DNA from: Muraenolepis orangiensis
Lineage: Eukaryota; Chordata; Actinopteri; Gadiformes; Muraenolepididae
DNA: 64,000 nt
Assembly: GCA_027704905.1 (NCBI GenBank)
Contig: CM051005.1
Coordinates: 16,261,044 to 16,325,043 of the forward strand
Reading direction: 5' to 3'
Part shown: positions 21,417-31,371 of the stretch, piece after piece
How the letters are laid out: every line of letters starts with the position of its first letter
How positions within the stretch are numbered: the stretch's first letter is position 1
Made by a program: the position numbers and the translations under genes
Notes under the pieces: generated by a model
Database searches by the model: none
Seen by the model: the letters and a program-made list of their open reading frames with translations, nothing else
Told to the model about the DNA's origin: nothing

Positions 21417-24400
21417 GCTTGTTTGAATCACTCACCAAACTCACCTGTTCAGAGCTGCTTTGAATGTGTTTCGGTGTTATTGTTAACTCGTTGTTTCCTC
21501 TTAAATGTGTTTATGTATCCATGTACCAAATAAAGTCTATAAGAATAGACTGTGTGAAGTTCTGTGGTGCCTTTGAGCTGGCCTTGCGTGGCCATGATGA
21601 AAGTGATGGACAGAAGGGCGACATTTCAATACAAAAAGTAATTGTATATAATGTAATTAACAATATGTCATTGTAAAAAAAAAAAATGGTATAGCCACCC
21701 CTGGTTGAAAAATGCACCAGCCGCCACTGTACACAGTACGAGAACGGGAGAGACGGGTGGGGAATGAAAGAAAAATAAAAAGATAGAGAGAGACAGAAAA
21801 AGAGAGAGAAAGGGGGATAGAGAGACATACACATATTGAGACACAGATACCGAAAGACCGAGGGAGAGAGACAGCGAGAGTGGCAGAATAAAACAGAGCG
21901 AGAAACATTATCTAGACGAGAGACAGTCAGGGAGAGAGAGAGAGAGAGAGAGGGTTCAGCTAAAATGCACCCGTTGAATGTACCTTGGCATTCCTCCTCC
22001 CCCAATGCCTCCCATGCCACCTCCGTAGTTAGGGTTGTAGTTGGACAGCCTGAAGCTGGCCACGATCTGGTTGGCATAGATAGACGGTCCCGCAATGCCA
22101 CACAGACCTGATGGGAAGGGAGAAGGGAGAGAGAGAGGACGGGAGAGGCAGGGAGGTAGGACTGTATAATTGTCTCTTCGTAGAATACAGATAGTATAGT
22201 ACAGTATAGTACGTAGTATAGTACGGATAGTACAGAATAGTATAACGAACATTACTTATCTTAAGTTTATGGAAGTTTGGGGCAATTGTGTGCAGTACAA
22301 AGTGTTAACAAAAGCGTTGAAATTGTAACAAGATTGTTTTTTTGTAATTTTTGTAAACAGTGTATGCGTAAATTAAATTAAGTTGTATCTGAACTGTGGC
22401 CTCTTTTGAGGACTCCTATTGTTATTACTACACTTATTTCGAGTTGACTTTGTCTTTGCCATTAAGGGTTGCGTCGACATTAAAGCGTGACTGATGCCCT
22501 ACCGGCGACGATAAACATGATGCCGGCGATGAGGCTCATCTTGGCCTTGCTGGAGTCGGACATGCTGTTCATGGTGAGACACTTCTGGGACAAGAGGGAG
22601 ACGATCGCGCCGAGCACGCTCAGGACCACGCCCACGATCATGAGCGCTCGCACGGCCTGGAACGTGCCTGCAGAGGGGGAGAGAGACTCCAATAAATACA
22701 CATCTTCCATCGTGCGGCTCAGCCTACCGTGGGCAATATGCCAATATCCTCCACAGTTTCCATGCCAGATGGGGGATACTTTTGGCCCTAATAAAGCCCA
22801 TCAGCAAATATTTTGTGCAGTAAAATGAGCATATTTTTTTTTACATTAAATTAAAATGCTAGCAGACGCTTCCCAAAGTGACTTACAATAAATTAATTGA
22901 ATTTAACAACAGATATGCAACAGTCTATTTTCTTCCGAGTTCCTCTCCGCTGTGTCTCTGTGGCGCAATTGGTTAGCGCGTTCGACTGTTAATCGAAAGG
23001 TTGGTGGTTCAAGCCCACCCAGGGACGAACGATTTTAGCAGATGGGCATTTCTCGTACATTTATACTAGGTCCTGGTTAATTCACCTACGACCCCCTTCC
23101 AGGTCAATAAAATATATTACCACGCCTAATTATATATATATACATACTAGGGTCGGAAACACTTACATTTCCAATTCAGTTGGCATTTTTTGTTTTAACC
23201 TCAGAAATCAGATGATGTATTGCCTAAAACAGCAGACATAAGTTCATAGAAGCATTAGTACACGGCAGATCGAACCATATCGTAATCTTGAGAACTGTAG
23301 AAGTACCTGAGAGATCAAACCAGCAACCCTCCAAGCAGCCAGACACGTTCTTCCTCCTAAGTTAGTTATTAGATCGCTTGATAATGATAATGCCATGTGA
23401 AAGCAAGCACATTTTCGTTCTGTCTCTGTGGCGCAATTGGTTAGCGCGTTCGACTGTTAATCGAAAGGTTGGTGGTTCAAGCCCACCCAGGGACGAACCA
23501 TTTTAGCAGATGGGCTTTTCCTCGTCATACTTTATAATAATTTTTATAATTTTTTACTTTTATACTTTATACTATACACACGCCTAATTATATTTGTGGC
23601 CCACCAATAATAATATTTGGCCAGGAAGATTATTTTCAGAGCTGGTTCCAGAGCGGCCCCAAATCGAAGCTTGGCTAGCCCAGGAAGAACCGCTACGTCA
23701 GGGGCTAGGGGCGGGGCTTATCCTGACCAACAGAACAACAAAGAATTTGTGACCGCCATTTTTAAAAACACTAAAAAATCGCCATGGAAATGAAGGCGAC
23801 GCAGCAGTGGTCCGTGGATGAAACAAACGGCCTCATTGAATCGTGGTCCTCCACAGAAGATCACAATAAACTCGAGGAGCTTCTAGAACTAACTGCTACA
23901 ACTACAGCGCGAGATGTCTTCAGCAGGGGACAGAACCGTGGAGCTAATCAATAACAAACTGATGATCCGCTGATGATACACTGGTCCTGGTATGTTTTAC
24001 TTTATAAATATACAGCTCTTCATTTATAATCTGTTTAGCGAGCTTCTCATTTCTCACATCAATGTTATGTTCCTATCATCAGAAATGAGTAGCTATGATT
24101 GCTAGGCTTGTTAGCCGCTAGTATAGCCTTGGTAACAATAGCTAACGTCAGGATGGTACTTTCTAAAAACTGAACTGAAGTGTAGTGGGGACATGTTTTT
24201 AATGCACTTTTCCCTTGTTTTAGTTTATGAAGTCATGTTTCTAATACATTTTTGTTTTAGTTGTTTATGGAGTAGTCTTCTCTCGACGATGTCGATGCGG
24301 AGCTACCGCCCCCACTGGGCTGCAGCTCGCCCAGGAACCCCTCTGAGCCTGCTTTATGGACATTGACTTATTGTACTGCACTCTACACTTTTACATTTTG

Positions 24401-27400
24401 TGATTATTGTGTATTTAATGTTTTTGATTTGATTTAAATAAAACACATTTCTAAATATAAATGTCTGCTTCATTATGCTTTATCAACCGAAAAACATAAT
24501 ACAAGGACCGTTTTGAAGAAGAAAGGGCCAATGGTCCCTCTGTTGAAGTACTCTTAATGTACTATTAGCACTAAGTACTATTAATGCAGCTCTAACGTCA
24601 AGTGAATTGTATTTGTATAGCCCTTAATCACAGTCTCAAAGGGCTTCAACGTACACGCGTCCATAGCACTAAAGACGAGCCGCTCAACGCGTGGTACCAG
24701 CCGTGTTTGTATTCCAATGTTGCCTCAAAGCCAGGAGCAACACTCACTCCTCAGTCTAAACCGGATACTATGATTTAATTTGAGCTAAACACTCAAAAAT
24801 AGTGCGCGTTAAAGTCTCGATTAATCACATGCGTTAACGCGTTAACTTTGACAGCCCTAGTTCTAATGCTTTGGTCCTCATATCGGCAACCAATCAAAAT
24901 GTTCTGACTTTTCTCTTGAAACACGGAAATACGTTTCAACGTTGTTGAGAATCACTACACAAACTCGCTAGTCCGTGCAATGGATTGGGTGAGTAATCCC
25001 CACTGCTACTTTGTTAACTATAACAGCAGGCTCACAAAACAAGCTGTCATTGATTTTCAACAACGTGGAAATGTATTTAAATGTTTCGAAAGAAAAGTCA
25101 AAGTATTAGAACGTTTCGCATGTTTTAACCATCAATTACTTAAATAAGACTTTGATTATGTTCTGACCCCAAGTTTGGCCCAAGGCCAAACTTACTTGAC
25201 CCCTGTACTAGGTCCTGGCTAATTCACGTACATGAGAGCCGAACAATCCCTTGGTCAACTTACGACCCCCCCCCTTCCAGGTCAATAACATATATTACCA
25301 CGCCTAATTATATATACTAGGGTCGGAAACACTTACATTTCCAATTATGTTGCCATTTTTGTTTTTAACCTCCAGCTCAACTAGATCCAACACTGAGACA
25401 AAACCAGCAAAGACAAATTTGTCTCACTCACCAATGATGTTCACTTAAAGACAAAATCCATTCTCCTGTCGTTCTGGATGAATGTTTCGATAACCTGGTC
25501 ATAAAGCTGATCACTGCTTTTCAGATCCAAAAGAAGTTGCCTTAAATAGCTATGGAAGCTAATGCAGTGAGTCGGGATTGTCCTGTTTGAGGGCAAAACA
25601 TGTCCTTTCCACAGATGCAGTGGTGACGGGGAACTTTTTTATAATGTCAATCTTTTCACTGAATGGACGTCTTGAAAAGGGTACTAACAACAATTCTGCA
25701 ACATCTTCACCTGTTGCCATTTCGACGTAAAAACCTACGTAGAAAAGAACCAAGTAGCACTAAGCTAGATCCTGTCTCGAGCCAGTGAACTAACGGGACC
25801 TTCTAGCATACTATGGAACTGTGGGCAAATCTGAAAGAATACGCCCATTGGCTACAAACCAATATATGATTGGTTGATCAAATTGTCAATCCAAACGTAC
25901 GCTCTCATTCAGTTTAAGGGCCAAGGCTTTCGCAAGTACTTTGGTTGAAGGATATTCTTCCCAGCAACCCAGAAAAATATCTGATTGGTTGCATTTTTTT
26001 TCTAACACAAAACCACTCAAATGCATAGTGCATGGGCCGAGAAAGACTAAAACAAATCAACGTAAAACTGTAATATAACAGATCAACAACACAGATACGA
26101 TTCTCATTTATTCATTTTATTCTAATTTGATTAAATTTTATGAATACAATGAATAAAAAAAAAATTGTTTCTTCTGAGGATTCCAGGGTCTTCTCTGAAT
26201 ACCTTGAAGGCCCTGACGCTTCACCACTGGTACACGGCAGATGGAACTCCTGAACAGATCGTCATCTTGAGAACTATAGAAGTACCTGAGAGATCGAACC
26301 AGCAACCCTCCAGCAGCCAGACGACCTGTTCTTCTTCCTAAGGTACTGTTATTAGATCGCTTGGTCATGGTAATGTGGTTTGAAAGGACCTCAAATATCT
26401 ATGTACTGTCTCTGTGGCGCAATTGGTTAGCGCGTTCGACTGTTAATCGAAAGGTTGGTGGTTCAAGCCCACCCAGGGACGCACGGTTTTAGCAGATGGG
26501 CTTTGCCTCATCATGTACATGAGAGCCCTTGGTTTACCTACGGCCCCCCTTCCAGGGCAATCAAATATATTACCACGCCTAATTATATATATACTAGGGT
26601 CAGAAACACTTACATTTCCAATTAAGTTGGCATGTTTTGTTTTTAACCTCAGAAATCTGCTGATTTATTGCCTAAAACAGCAGACATCCACATAAGTGCG
26701 ACACTATGAACTAATTAAGTTCATAGAAGCATTAGTACACGAGATACCCTAACCCTAAATGCTCCTGACGTGCTGGCTGTCTCCTTGCATGGCTGACTCC
26801 GCCGTTGGTGTATGAGGACTTTACATGTGAGGACTTTAATGACTTGTAAAGCGCTTTGGATAAAAGCGCTATATCATTTTTTTTTACCCTCCTGAAACAG
26901 ATCTTCATCTTGAGAACTATAGTACCTGAGAGATCAAACCAGCAACCCTCCAGCAGCCAGACGACCTGTTCTTGCTCCTAAGTTACGGTTATTAGATCAC
27001 TTGGTTATGGTAATGTGGTTTGAAAGGACCTCAGATGTCTTTATACTGTCTCTGTGGCGCAATTGGTTAGCGCGTTCGACTGTTAATCGAAAGGTTGGTG
27101 GTTCAAGCCCACCCAGGGACGAAAGGTTTTAGCAGATGGGATATATATACTAGGTCTTTTATACGAGGTCCTGGCATCATTCACGTACATGAGAGCTAAA
27201 CAAACTCATGGTCAACTTACGACCCCCCTTCCAGGTATATAAAATATCTAAGCAAGTCTAATGATAATTATACTAGGGTCGGAAACACATTTCCAATGAC
27301 GTTGGCCCTTTTTGGTTTTTAACATCAGAAATGGAAAATCTGCAGATTTATTGCCTAAAACAGCAGAAATCCATATATTTGCGACACTATGAAGAAATTC

Positions 27401-29123
27401 CCTCGATTTAGTTCATAGAAGATTTGATTAGATGATATCTTCAACTGTTAATATAACTGCATACCCCTGCTCACAACCTGCTGTATAAACACACTCACAT
27501 ACATTGATATATATTTATCTTGTTGATATAACTGCATACCCCTGCTCACTACCTGTTGATACTTGTATACTTGTATACTATACCTGTGTATATATATATA
27601 TATAATTCTGCACATATCTCATACCTACTCTAGAAATTATATTATGTTTTTATACCTATACCTTTCATCTTATTTAACCACTGTACATTATATGTTACCA
27701 TGCACTTTACTGCAACATTTGCACTCTGGTTAGATGCCAAATAAGTGTTGCAGTGCTGTACTTGTGTTGTGCAATGACAATAAATTGGAATCTAATCTAA
27801 TCTAATCTAATCTCATTTACCACCTTATCAGGTAACTGTCAATCAATAGTAATTATCTCTCAACCAGTTGCTTTGGGTTATTATTGAACAAGATGATTCT
27901 TATGCAAAAACCACCTTCTCATGCTAAATAATCTCGTGATTCTGCTTCTCGGTGGCCCGTTAAAGCTGGCATTTGTGCGTTTTCGGTTTTGTTTCTGATA
28001 ACCATGTTGACTAAAGTGAAGTCCCGGGGACGCTATAGGGGCCCACAATGCATCAGGGCTTAAGTCAATACTGATAGCAACAGGCTACTGACGGAAAAAT
28101 AGGGAAACACCGGCTGAAAAATAGGTTCGGCAAACACAAGGTGAGACATGAAGACGTGTTGGATAGTGTACAAGTTATGGGACAATCTATGGAACAATCA
28201 TGTTCTCTTAGGACACCCTTCACATATCGGCCTACATACAGACTTTACTTCCTGTTTCCCCGCCTAAAAAGGCTAAATAGGATTTGAGTGCTGTATTGTT
28301 ATTGTTATTACATACTTTAAAGACAAAGTGATCCCTTATGATAACACACACTTTTCCCTTATCTTTAACTTCTGGCGTATAACAATGAGGGGGGGGCCTA
28401 ATTAGGGGCCCAGGATTCAGTCTTGATTTACTACAATCTGTAGTAAATTATAAGAGCCATTTAATGAAATAATCTTGAATTAAATATAACAACATTTAAT
28501 TATGTTCAGCTGGGAAAGGTTATAATATAAAGAATCTAACAAATCTTTTCATCCATCCATAACCATCCATCGAAACCTATGTAAATTCCAAACCAGACAT
28601 AATGAATCAAAAGCAAAATATCCCTTAATACAGCTAAAATTCAAATTCAAATTCAACTGTGACCAAACTGTCATCTACGACAAATCCAAGACCAGCCGTC
28701 ACAAACACATCCGCAACCGGTTCACTTAACTTGCTCAAAGTTAATTGGCAGAATAACCCCACCACGATTTATTTTCTTTTACAGTTTTTTACGGTTCACA
28801 AAATTCAACTCATGTTCATAGAACTTCCTGCTTCTTCTACAATCCTACCACCACCCGCCGCCGCCACCACCACCACCCGCCGCCGCCACCACCACCATCC
28901 TACCTGAGAAGCCCAGCAGCCCGTAGAGCGGCCGGCACTCAGTGAAGCCGGAGGAGGCCGTCTCGCAGTCCCGCCAGAGGCCCTTGTACGTGTACACCGA
29001 GGTCACCACGTCCCCCTGCCGGTCCTTCACGCTCCACTTGTTCATGGACGTGGCGGAGATGAGGGCCACCGCGCCGATCACGCCCAGGATGAAGCCGCCC
29101 GTCTGCAGGGCCGTCGGCGCCAT
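19630..29123 (-). CDS. cldn18: Claudin-18-like tight junction protein, complete
   Basis: Claudins are four-pass membrane proteins forming tight-junction strands that set paracellular permeability. Coding exons on the minus strand: 29123-28904, 22667-22503, 22107-21984, 19942-19829, 19711-19630; phases join to 235 codons (234 residues). The claudin signature W30...G48-L49-W50...C53...C63 is present in loop 1, with SSGFTECRP just as in CLDN18. The next exon (QAVRALMIVG, later AGIMFIVAG) also matches CLDN18, and five coding exons fit that gene. Loop 2 is unusual: residues 156-168 are a Gly-rich stretch (YGGGMGGIGGGGM). The C-terminus is short and ends REQHV, a possible PDZ ligand in place of the usual YV. 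Adjacency to sox14 is the same as in human. Intron 1 hosts four tRNA genes on the other strand. Confidence 0.88.
20390..20732. repeat. Long foldback (palindromic) element
   Basis: The left arm starts ATCAATGAACAGCTAGCAAT and the right arm ends with its near-complement ATTGCTACCTGTTCATTGAT. Inner blocks also pair (GCCAGCTGG with CCAGCTGGC, ACTCGTG with CACGAGT, and CTTGGTCC about the centre near 20570). Arms are about 165 bp with indels and GCTA-rich runs. It has no coding capacity and lies in cldn18 intron 3. It resembles a palindromic MITE; the family is not identified. Confidence 0.75.
21189..21283 (+). repeat. (CA)n microsatellite, about 95 bp
   Basis: A pure CA run inside the second hAT copy. 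Confidence 0.97.
21362..21435. repeat. 74-bp palindrome with an (AT)n core
   Basis: GTGAGTGATTTAAACAAGCAGG is followed by AT repeats and then CCTGCTTGTTTGAATCACTCAC. The arms are complementary except for one position, so the whole stretch can form a cruciform. Confidence 0.95.
21922..21951 (+). repeat. (GA)n microsatellite next to cldn18 exon 3
   Basis: A GA run on the plus strand, a CT run on the gene strand, about 30 bp past the exon 3 donor; the wider 21730-21960 stretch is purine rich. Confidence 0.85.
22954..23027 (+). tRNA. tRNA-Asn (GTT), copy 1
   Basis: A 74-base intronless tRNA. The acceptor stem GTCTCTG pairs with CAGGGAC, the D arm is GCGCAATTGGTTAGCGC, the anticodon loop CTGTTAA gives anticodon GTT, and the T arm GGTGGTTCAAGCCCACC is intact. 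Both internal pol III promoter boxes are present. Identical in sequence to copies 2-4. Confidence 0.97.
23422..23495 (+). tRNA. tRNA-Asn (GTT), copy 2
   Basis: Same 74-base sequence as copy 1, starting 468 bases downstream of it. The spacer before it includes GTACCTGAGAGATC and the ACCAGCAACCCTCC block, also found before copies 3 and 4. Confidence 0.97.
23784..23954 (+). pseudogene. Myb/SANT-like DNA-binding fragment from a DNA transposon
   Basis: A 56-codon open frame starts ATGGAAATGAAG and reads QQWSVDETNGLIESW, the spaced-tryptophan start of the Myb/SANT-like domain seen in PIF/Harbinger accessory proteins. It stops soon after (TAA at 23952). No transposase follows. It directly precedes copy B of the repeat also found at 1-575, so the two probably belong to one decayed element. 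Confidence 0.5.
24069..24745 (+). mobile_element. DNA-transposon remnant, copy B
   Basis: Aligns to 1-575 (see that entry), with a short internal duplication (ATGTTTTTAATGCACTTTT and ATGTTTCTAATACATTTTT) and other indels. After about 24760 the sequence changes to another repeat whose end is TTAACGCGTTAACTTTGACA followed by GCCCTAG, which resembles a fish hAT terminus. Confidence 0.6.
24897..25110. repeat. Inverted-repeat element, about 60-bp arms
   Basis: The left arm (about 24897-24957, with CTTTTCTCTTGAAACAC and CAACGTTGTTGAGAATCA) is roughly 80 percent complementary to the right arm (about 25049-25110, with TGATTTTCAACAACGTGG and GAAAGAAAAGTC), separated by about 90 bp. No reading frame. 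Confidence 0.6.
25441..25720 (-). pseudogene. hAT-family (ZMYM/TTF-type) transposase remnant with internal deletion
   Basis: On the minus strand the frame from MATGEDVAELLL reads a short N-terminal segment (RRPFSEKIDIIKK) typical of fish hAT transposases. It is fused straight to a C-terminal dimerisation motif (VTTASVERTCFALKQ). After an in-frame stop at about 25559 a further C-terminal segment (YDQVIETFIQNDRRMDF) follows in another frame. The DDE-type catalytic middle is missing, so the copy is inactive. It interrupts a tRNA-Asn spacer unit. Confidence 0.65.
26408..26481 (+). tRNA. tRNA-Asn (GTT), copy 3
   Basis: Same 74-base sequence as copy 1 with intact stems and GTT anticodon. Its upstream spacer is nearly the same as that of copy 4. 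Confidence 0.97.
27048..27121 (+). tRNA. tRNA-Asn (GTT), copy 4
   Basis: Same 74-base sequence as copy 1, starting 640 bases after copy 3. The last member of the array. Confidence 0.97.
27640..27818 (+). mobile_element. Non-LTR retrotransposon 3' tail
   Basis: TTTGCACTCTGGTTAGATGC, then TGCAATGACAATAAATTGG and four to five ATCTA units at the end. This is the usual look of a fish LINE 3' end with a short tandem tail. Strongly 5'-truncated; no coding part. Confidence 0.65.
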
Positions 29124-29305
29124 TTTCTTCCCTTTCTCCTGTCCCTTTTTCCCCCCTCTCAAAACTAAGGAAGAGAGGATGCTGGTGGTCCTGGAAATGG
29201 GAGAGGGAAGGTGTGTCCAGGGGTGTGCGGTGTGTACGAATGGGCTGGTGTGTGTATGTGGAGGTTTAGATCTAGATCAATGAGGTCAATGAGTACAGAC
29301 GAGCC

Positions 29306-29314
<9 letters not shown>

Positions 29315-29340
<26 letters not shown>

Positions 29341-29342
29341 AA
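29315..29342 (+). repeat. (GA)n microsatellite
   Basis: GA run about 190 bp upstream of the cldn18 start codon. Confidence 0.85.
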
Positions 29343-29479
29343 TAGAGAGGGCGAGAGAGCAGTTGAGGAGGTGTCGAGGTGCACGGCGACTCGGAGAGTA
29401 AATGCGCGGAACACAGAAAAGTGATGATGATGCCGCTCGTCCACGGTGGTAAGGTTGCCACCCAGTGGGAGGGTAGGCA

Positions 29480-29486
29480 CACACAC

Positions 29487-29527
<41 letters not shown>
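29480..29527 (+). repeat. (CA)n microsatellite
   Basis: CA run with one AA interruption, upstream of cldn18. Confidence 0.9.
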
Positions 29528-29529
<2 letters not shown>

Positions 29530-29984
29530 CTGGGTACCTCTAAGGGCGGGCTGTAGGGCGATAGGTGTGGCTTCCATGGGAACGGGCGTACCTGGAACTT
29601 TTGAATGTAAATAACGGACGTGCCAAGCGTCACGTCAACGTGTTTGATTGCAGCCGGGAGGCAGAACCAGAAACTGCCGTTTGACATATAGGGACGCGTA
29701 GGTTCCGCGTTATATACAGTATACAAAGAGATTGATGAAAGTAGATGTCCACAAATGTACACACATTTACACCCAGGGTCCAGCATGACCTGCCACCCAC
29801 AAACGGTGGATAGATTTGACCATTTGACAGGTTTTTTTTTGCCAGACAAGACATCAGGGTTACATTTTAACGCAATTGATTGCCGGTAGATTGTTCCCCT
29901 CTGGCCTGTGAAAAGATACACAGTTCTAAAAGTGACATTTTTCACCCTGTATACACGCAGATGAGGCTGAGACAGTATGCCGAC

Positions 29985-30112
29985 AGTAGTCGGTCGGGAC
30001 TTGGCTTGGGTACCGGAAGGTCGCTGGTTCAAGTCCCCTAAACACTTTGGCACTGTCCTGGTGTCCCTGAGCAAGCACCCACACTGCTCCCCGGGCACTG
30101 TATATAAAAAAA
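29985..30112 (+). mobile_element. tRNA-derived SINE fragment
   Basis: Contains a pol III B-box-like GGTTCAAGTCC at 30026 and the fish SINE-like run GTGTCCCTGAGCAAGCACCC plus CTGCTCCCCGGGC. The A box is degraded. Confidence 0.6.
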
Positions 30113-30608
30113 GCTGCCTGTCAGACAAGGTATGATTGTAGCTCCGGTATTAATATGCATGCCAATGTGGGCGAAGGCTATCAATAGTTTAGTAGAAACA
30201 GAACAGATATTTGGGTGGCTTCTTCCCAAAAAGTTCCAAATAAATATATAAATATAATATTTATCTCACAAAGCATGTCATCGTGACAAAATTGCGGAAG
30301 CAAGCCCAGAGGTCACACAAACATAAAACCGGGACGAAAGCAAAACTACTATTTCAATGCCCCTTCGACAATGCCCAGCTGACCTCACTGTACCATAGTG
30401 TGATAGGCGTAAGCATGCAGGCGTGTTGGTTTCAGTGCGGAACACTCGTTATGCGCTTTAGCTACAGTGGAGCGATACCGTGACTGATTTCATTCCTATG
30501 ATTCATACCGTATAGCTTATCACTCGGTCAACAGTTTTGGGAGGAGATTGTTTTTCTTTCTTATCATAGTACTGCTACTCTCTCTCGCTCTCTCTCCCTT
30601 ATACTCTC

Positions 30609-30690
30609 CCCCACTCACTCACTCACTCACTCACTCACTCACTCACTCACTCACTCACTCACTCACCACTCACTCACTCACTCACTCACC
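30609..30690 (+). repeat. (ACTC)n tetranucleotide repeat
   Basis: About 20 ACTC/CACT units with one ACC interruption. Confidence 0.93.
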
Positions 30691-31371
30691 CACCTCAGTC
30701 TCTCTGACAGACCTGATAGTGTTTGTAAATGTATAATATAATTCATTGATCTACAAATAATTGTAAATAAAAATAAAATATTGAGAATAATATGATTACT
30801 CAATTTTCTTTGTTATTTGTAACTTTTTAATTTTTTGGGTTTCTTATTTGAATGACACTTTGCTGAGAATGATCAAGTCGTTTTGTCTCTTGGCTTGAAT
30901 TTTCATGTTAATGTCCCTGTATTATATTTGAACAAATAGGTATCATGTTACCTGAAACGGTGCAGAAAAAAGTCTCATGTGATTTTCAATACTTTAATAA
31001 TTTCATAATGCATTGAGGGAATGCAACATGTGTCATTTCCATGTGTCAAGGCCTATTGTTGTCAGACCAAGCTATTTGCATGTTGGTTATAAAGTTATAC
31101 GGTTGTGAGAACCCTTTTTAAAACTTGAAATGGCAACATGGCAACAAACCCAACGGAAACGTCATCTTGTACAATCCCGTATTGAATTATTATATGCATT
31201 TTTTAACGGGAAACCCCATACCAGAGGTTACATGGTATACCCCCTCACAGACAACTATTAAAGAAACAGCTACAAGTGTTGTATTCTATTATTGTATTAA
31301 GCCTACCATTGTCTCTATACGGCGTTAGTTCATGTCTGCTGCAAAATTAGACTTTTTGTTTGCGTTCAATG

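Larger units (their letters stand above)
20800..21729 (-). mobile_element. Second, longer copy of the CAGTGGCGG hAT family
   Basis: In reverse orientation this matches the 33723 element: shared blocks include AAATATGTGTAAAATATGATTT, the TTCCTAGTACAC block, the GGCTACATTTTATGTCACTCG block and the terminal CAGCCGCCACTG (21718-21729). The other terminus near 20800 lacks a recognisable inverted repeat. Between the conserved halves lie a CA array and an AT-cored palindrome, so it is either a nested or a larger family member. Located in cldn18 intron 3. Confidence 0.7.
22668..28903 (-). other. cldn18: Intron 1 of cldn18, a transposon and tRNA array landing zone
   Basis: The intron holds four tRNA-Asn genes on the plus strand, each preceded by a related spacer. 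A fifth spacer at about 25200-25380 has no tRNA. Between them are a Myb-like transposon remnant (about 23630-24745), a hAT terminus ending GACAGCCCTAG (about 24864), an inverted-repeat element (24897-25110), a hAT transposase remnant (25441-25720) and a LINE tail (27640-27818). From 27820 to 28840 no gene is seen; 28848-28897 is a CCG/CCA-rich run beside the exon 1 donor. Confidence 0.7.
29124..31371. other. Interval between cldn18 start and sox14 stop
   Basis: Holds the cldn18 promoter and 5'UTR (next to 29124), GA and CA microsatellites at 29315-29342 and 29480-29527, a SINE-like piece at 29985-30112, an ACTC array at 30609-30690, and AT-rich sequence to 31370 that includes the sox14 3'UTR. 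No coding frame was recognised. Confidence 0.6.

Noticed and set aside
30000..30112. A true tRNA gene suggested by a B-box-like GGTTCAAGTCC
   Set aside because: No acceptor, D or anticodon stem forms; SINE fragment is the better call.
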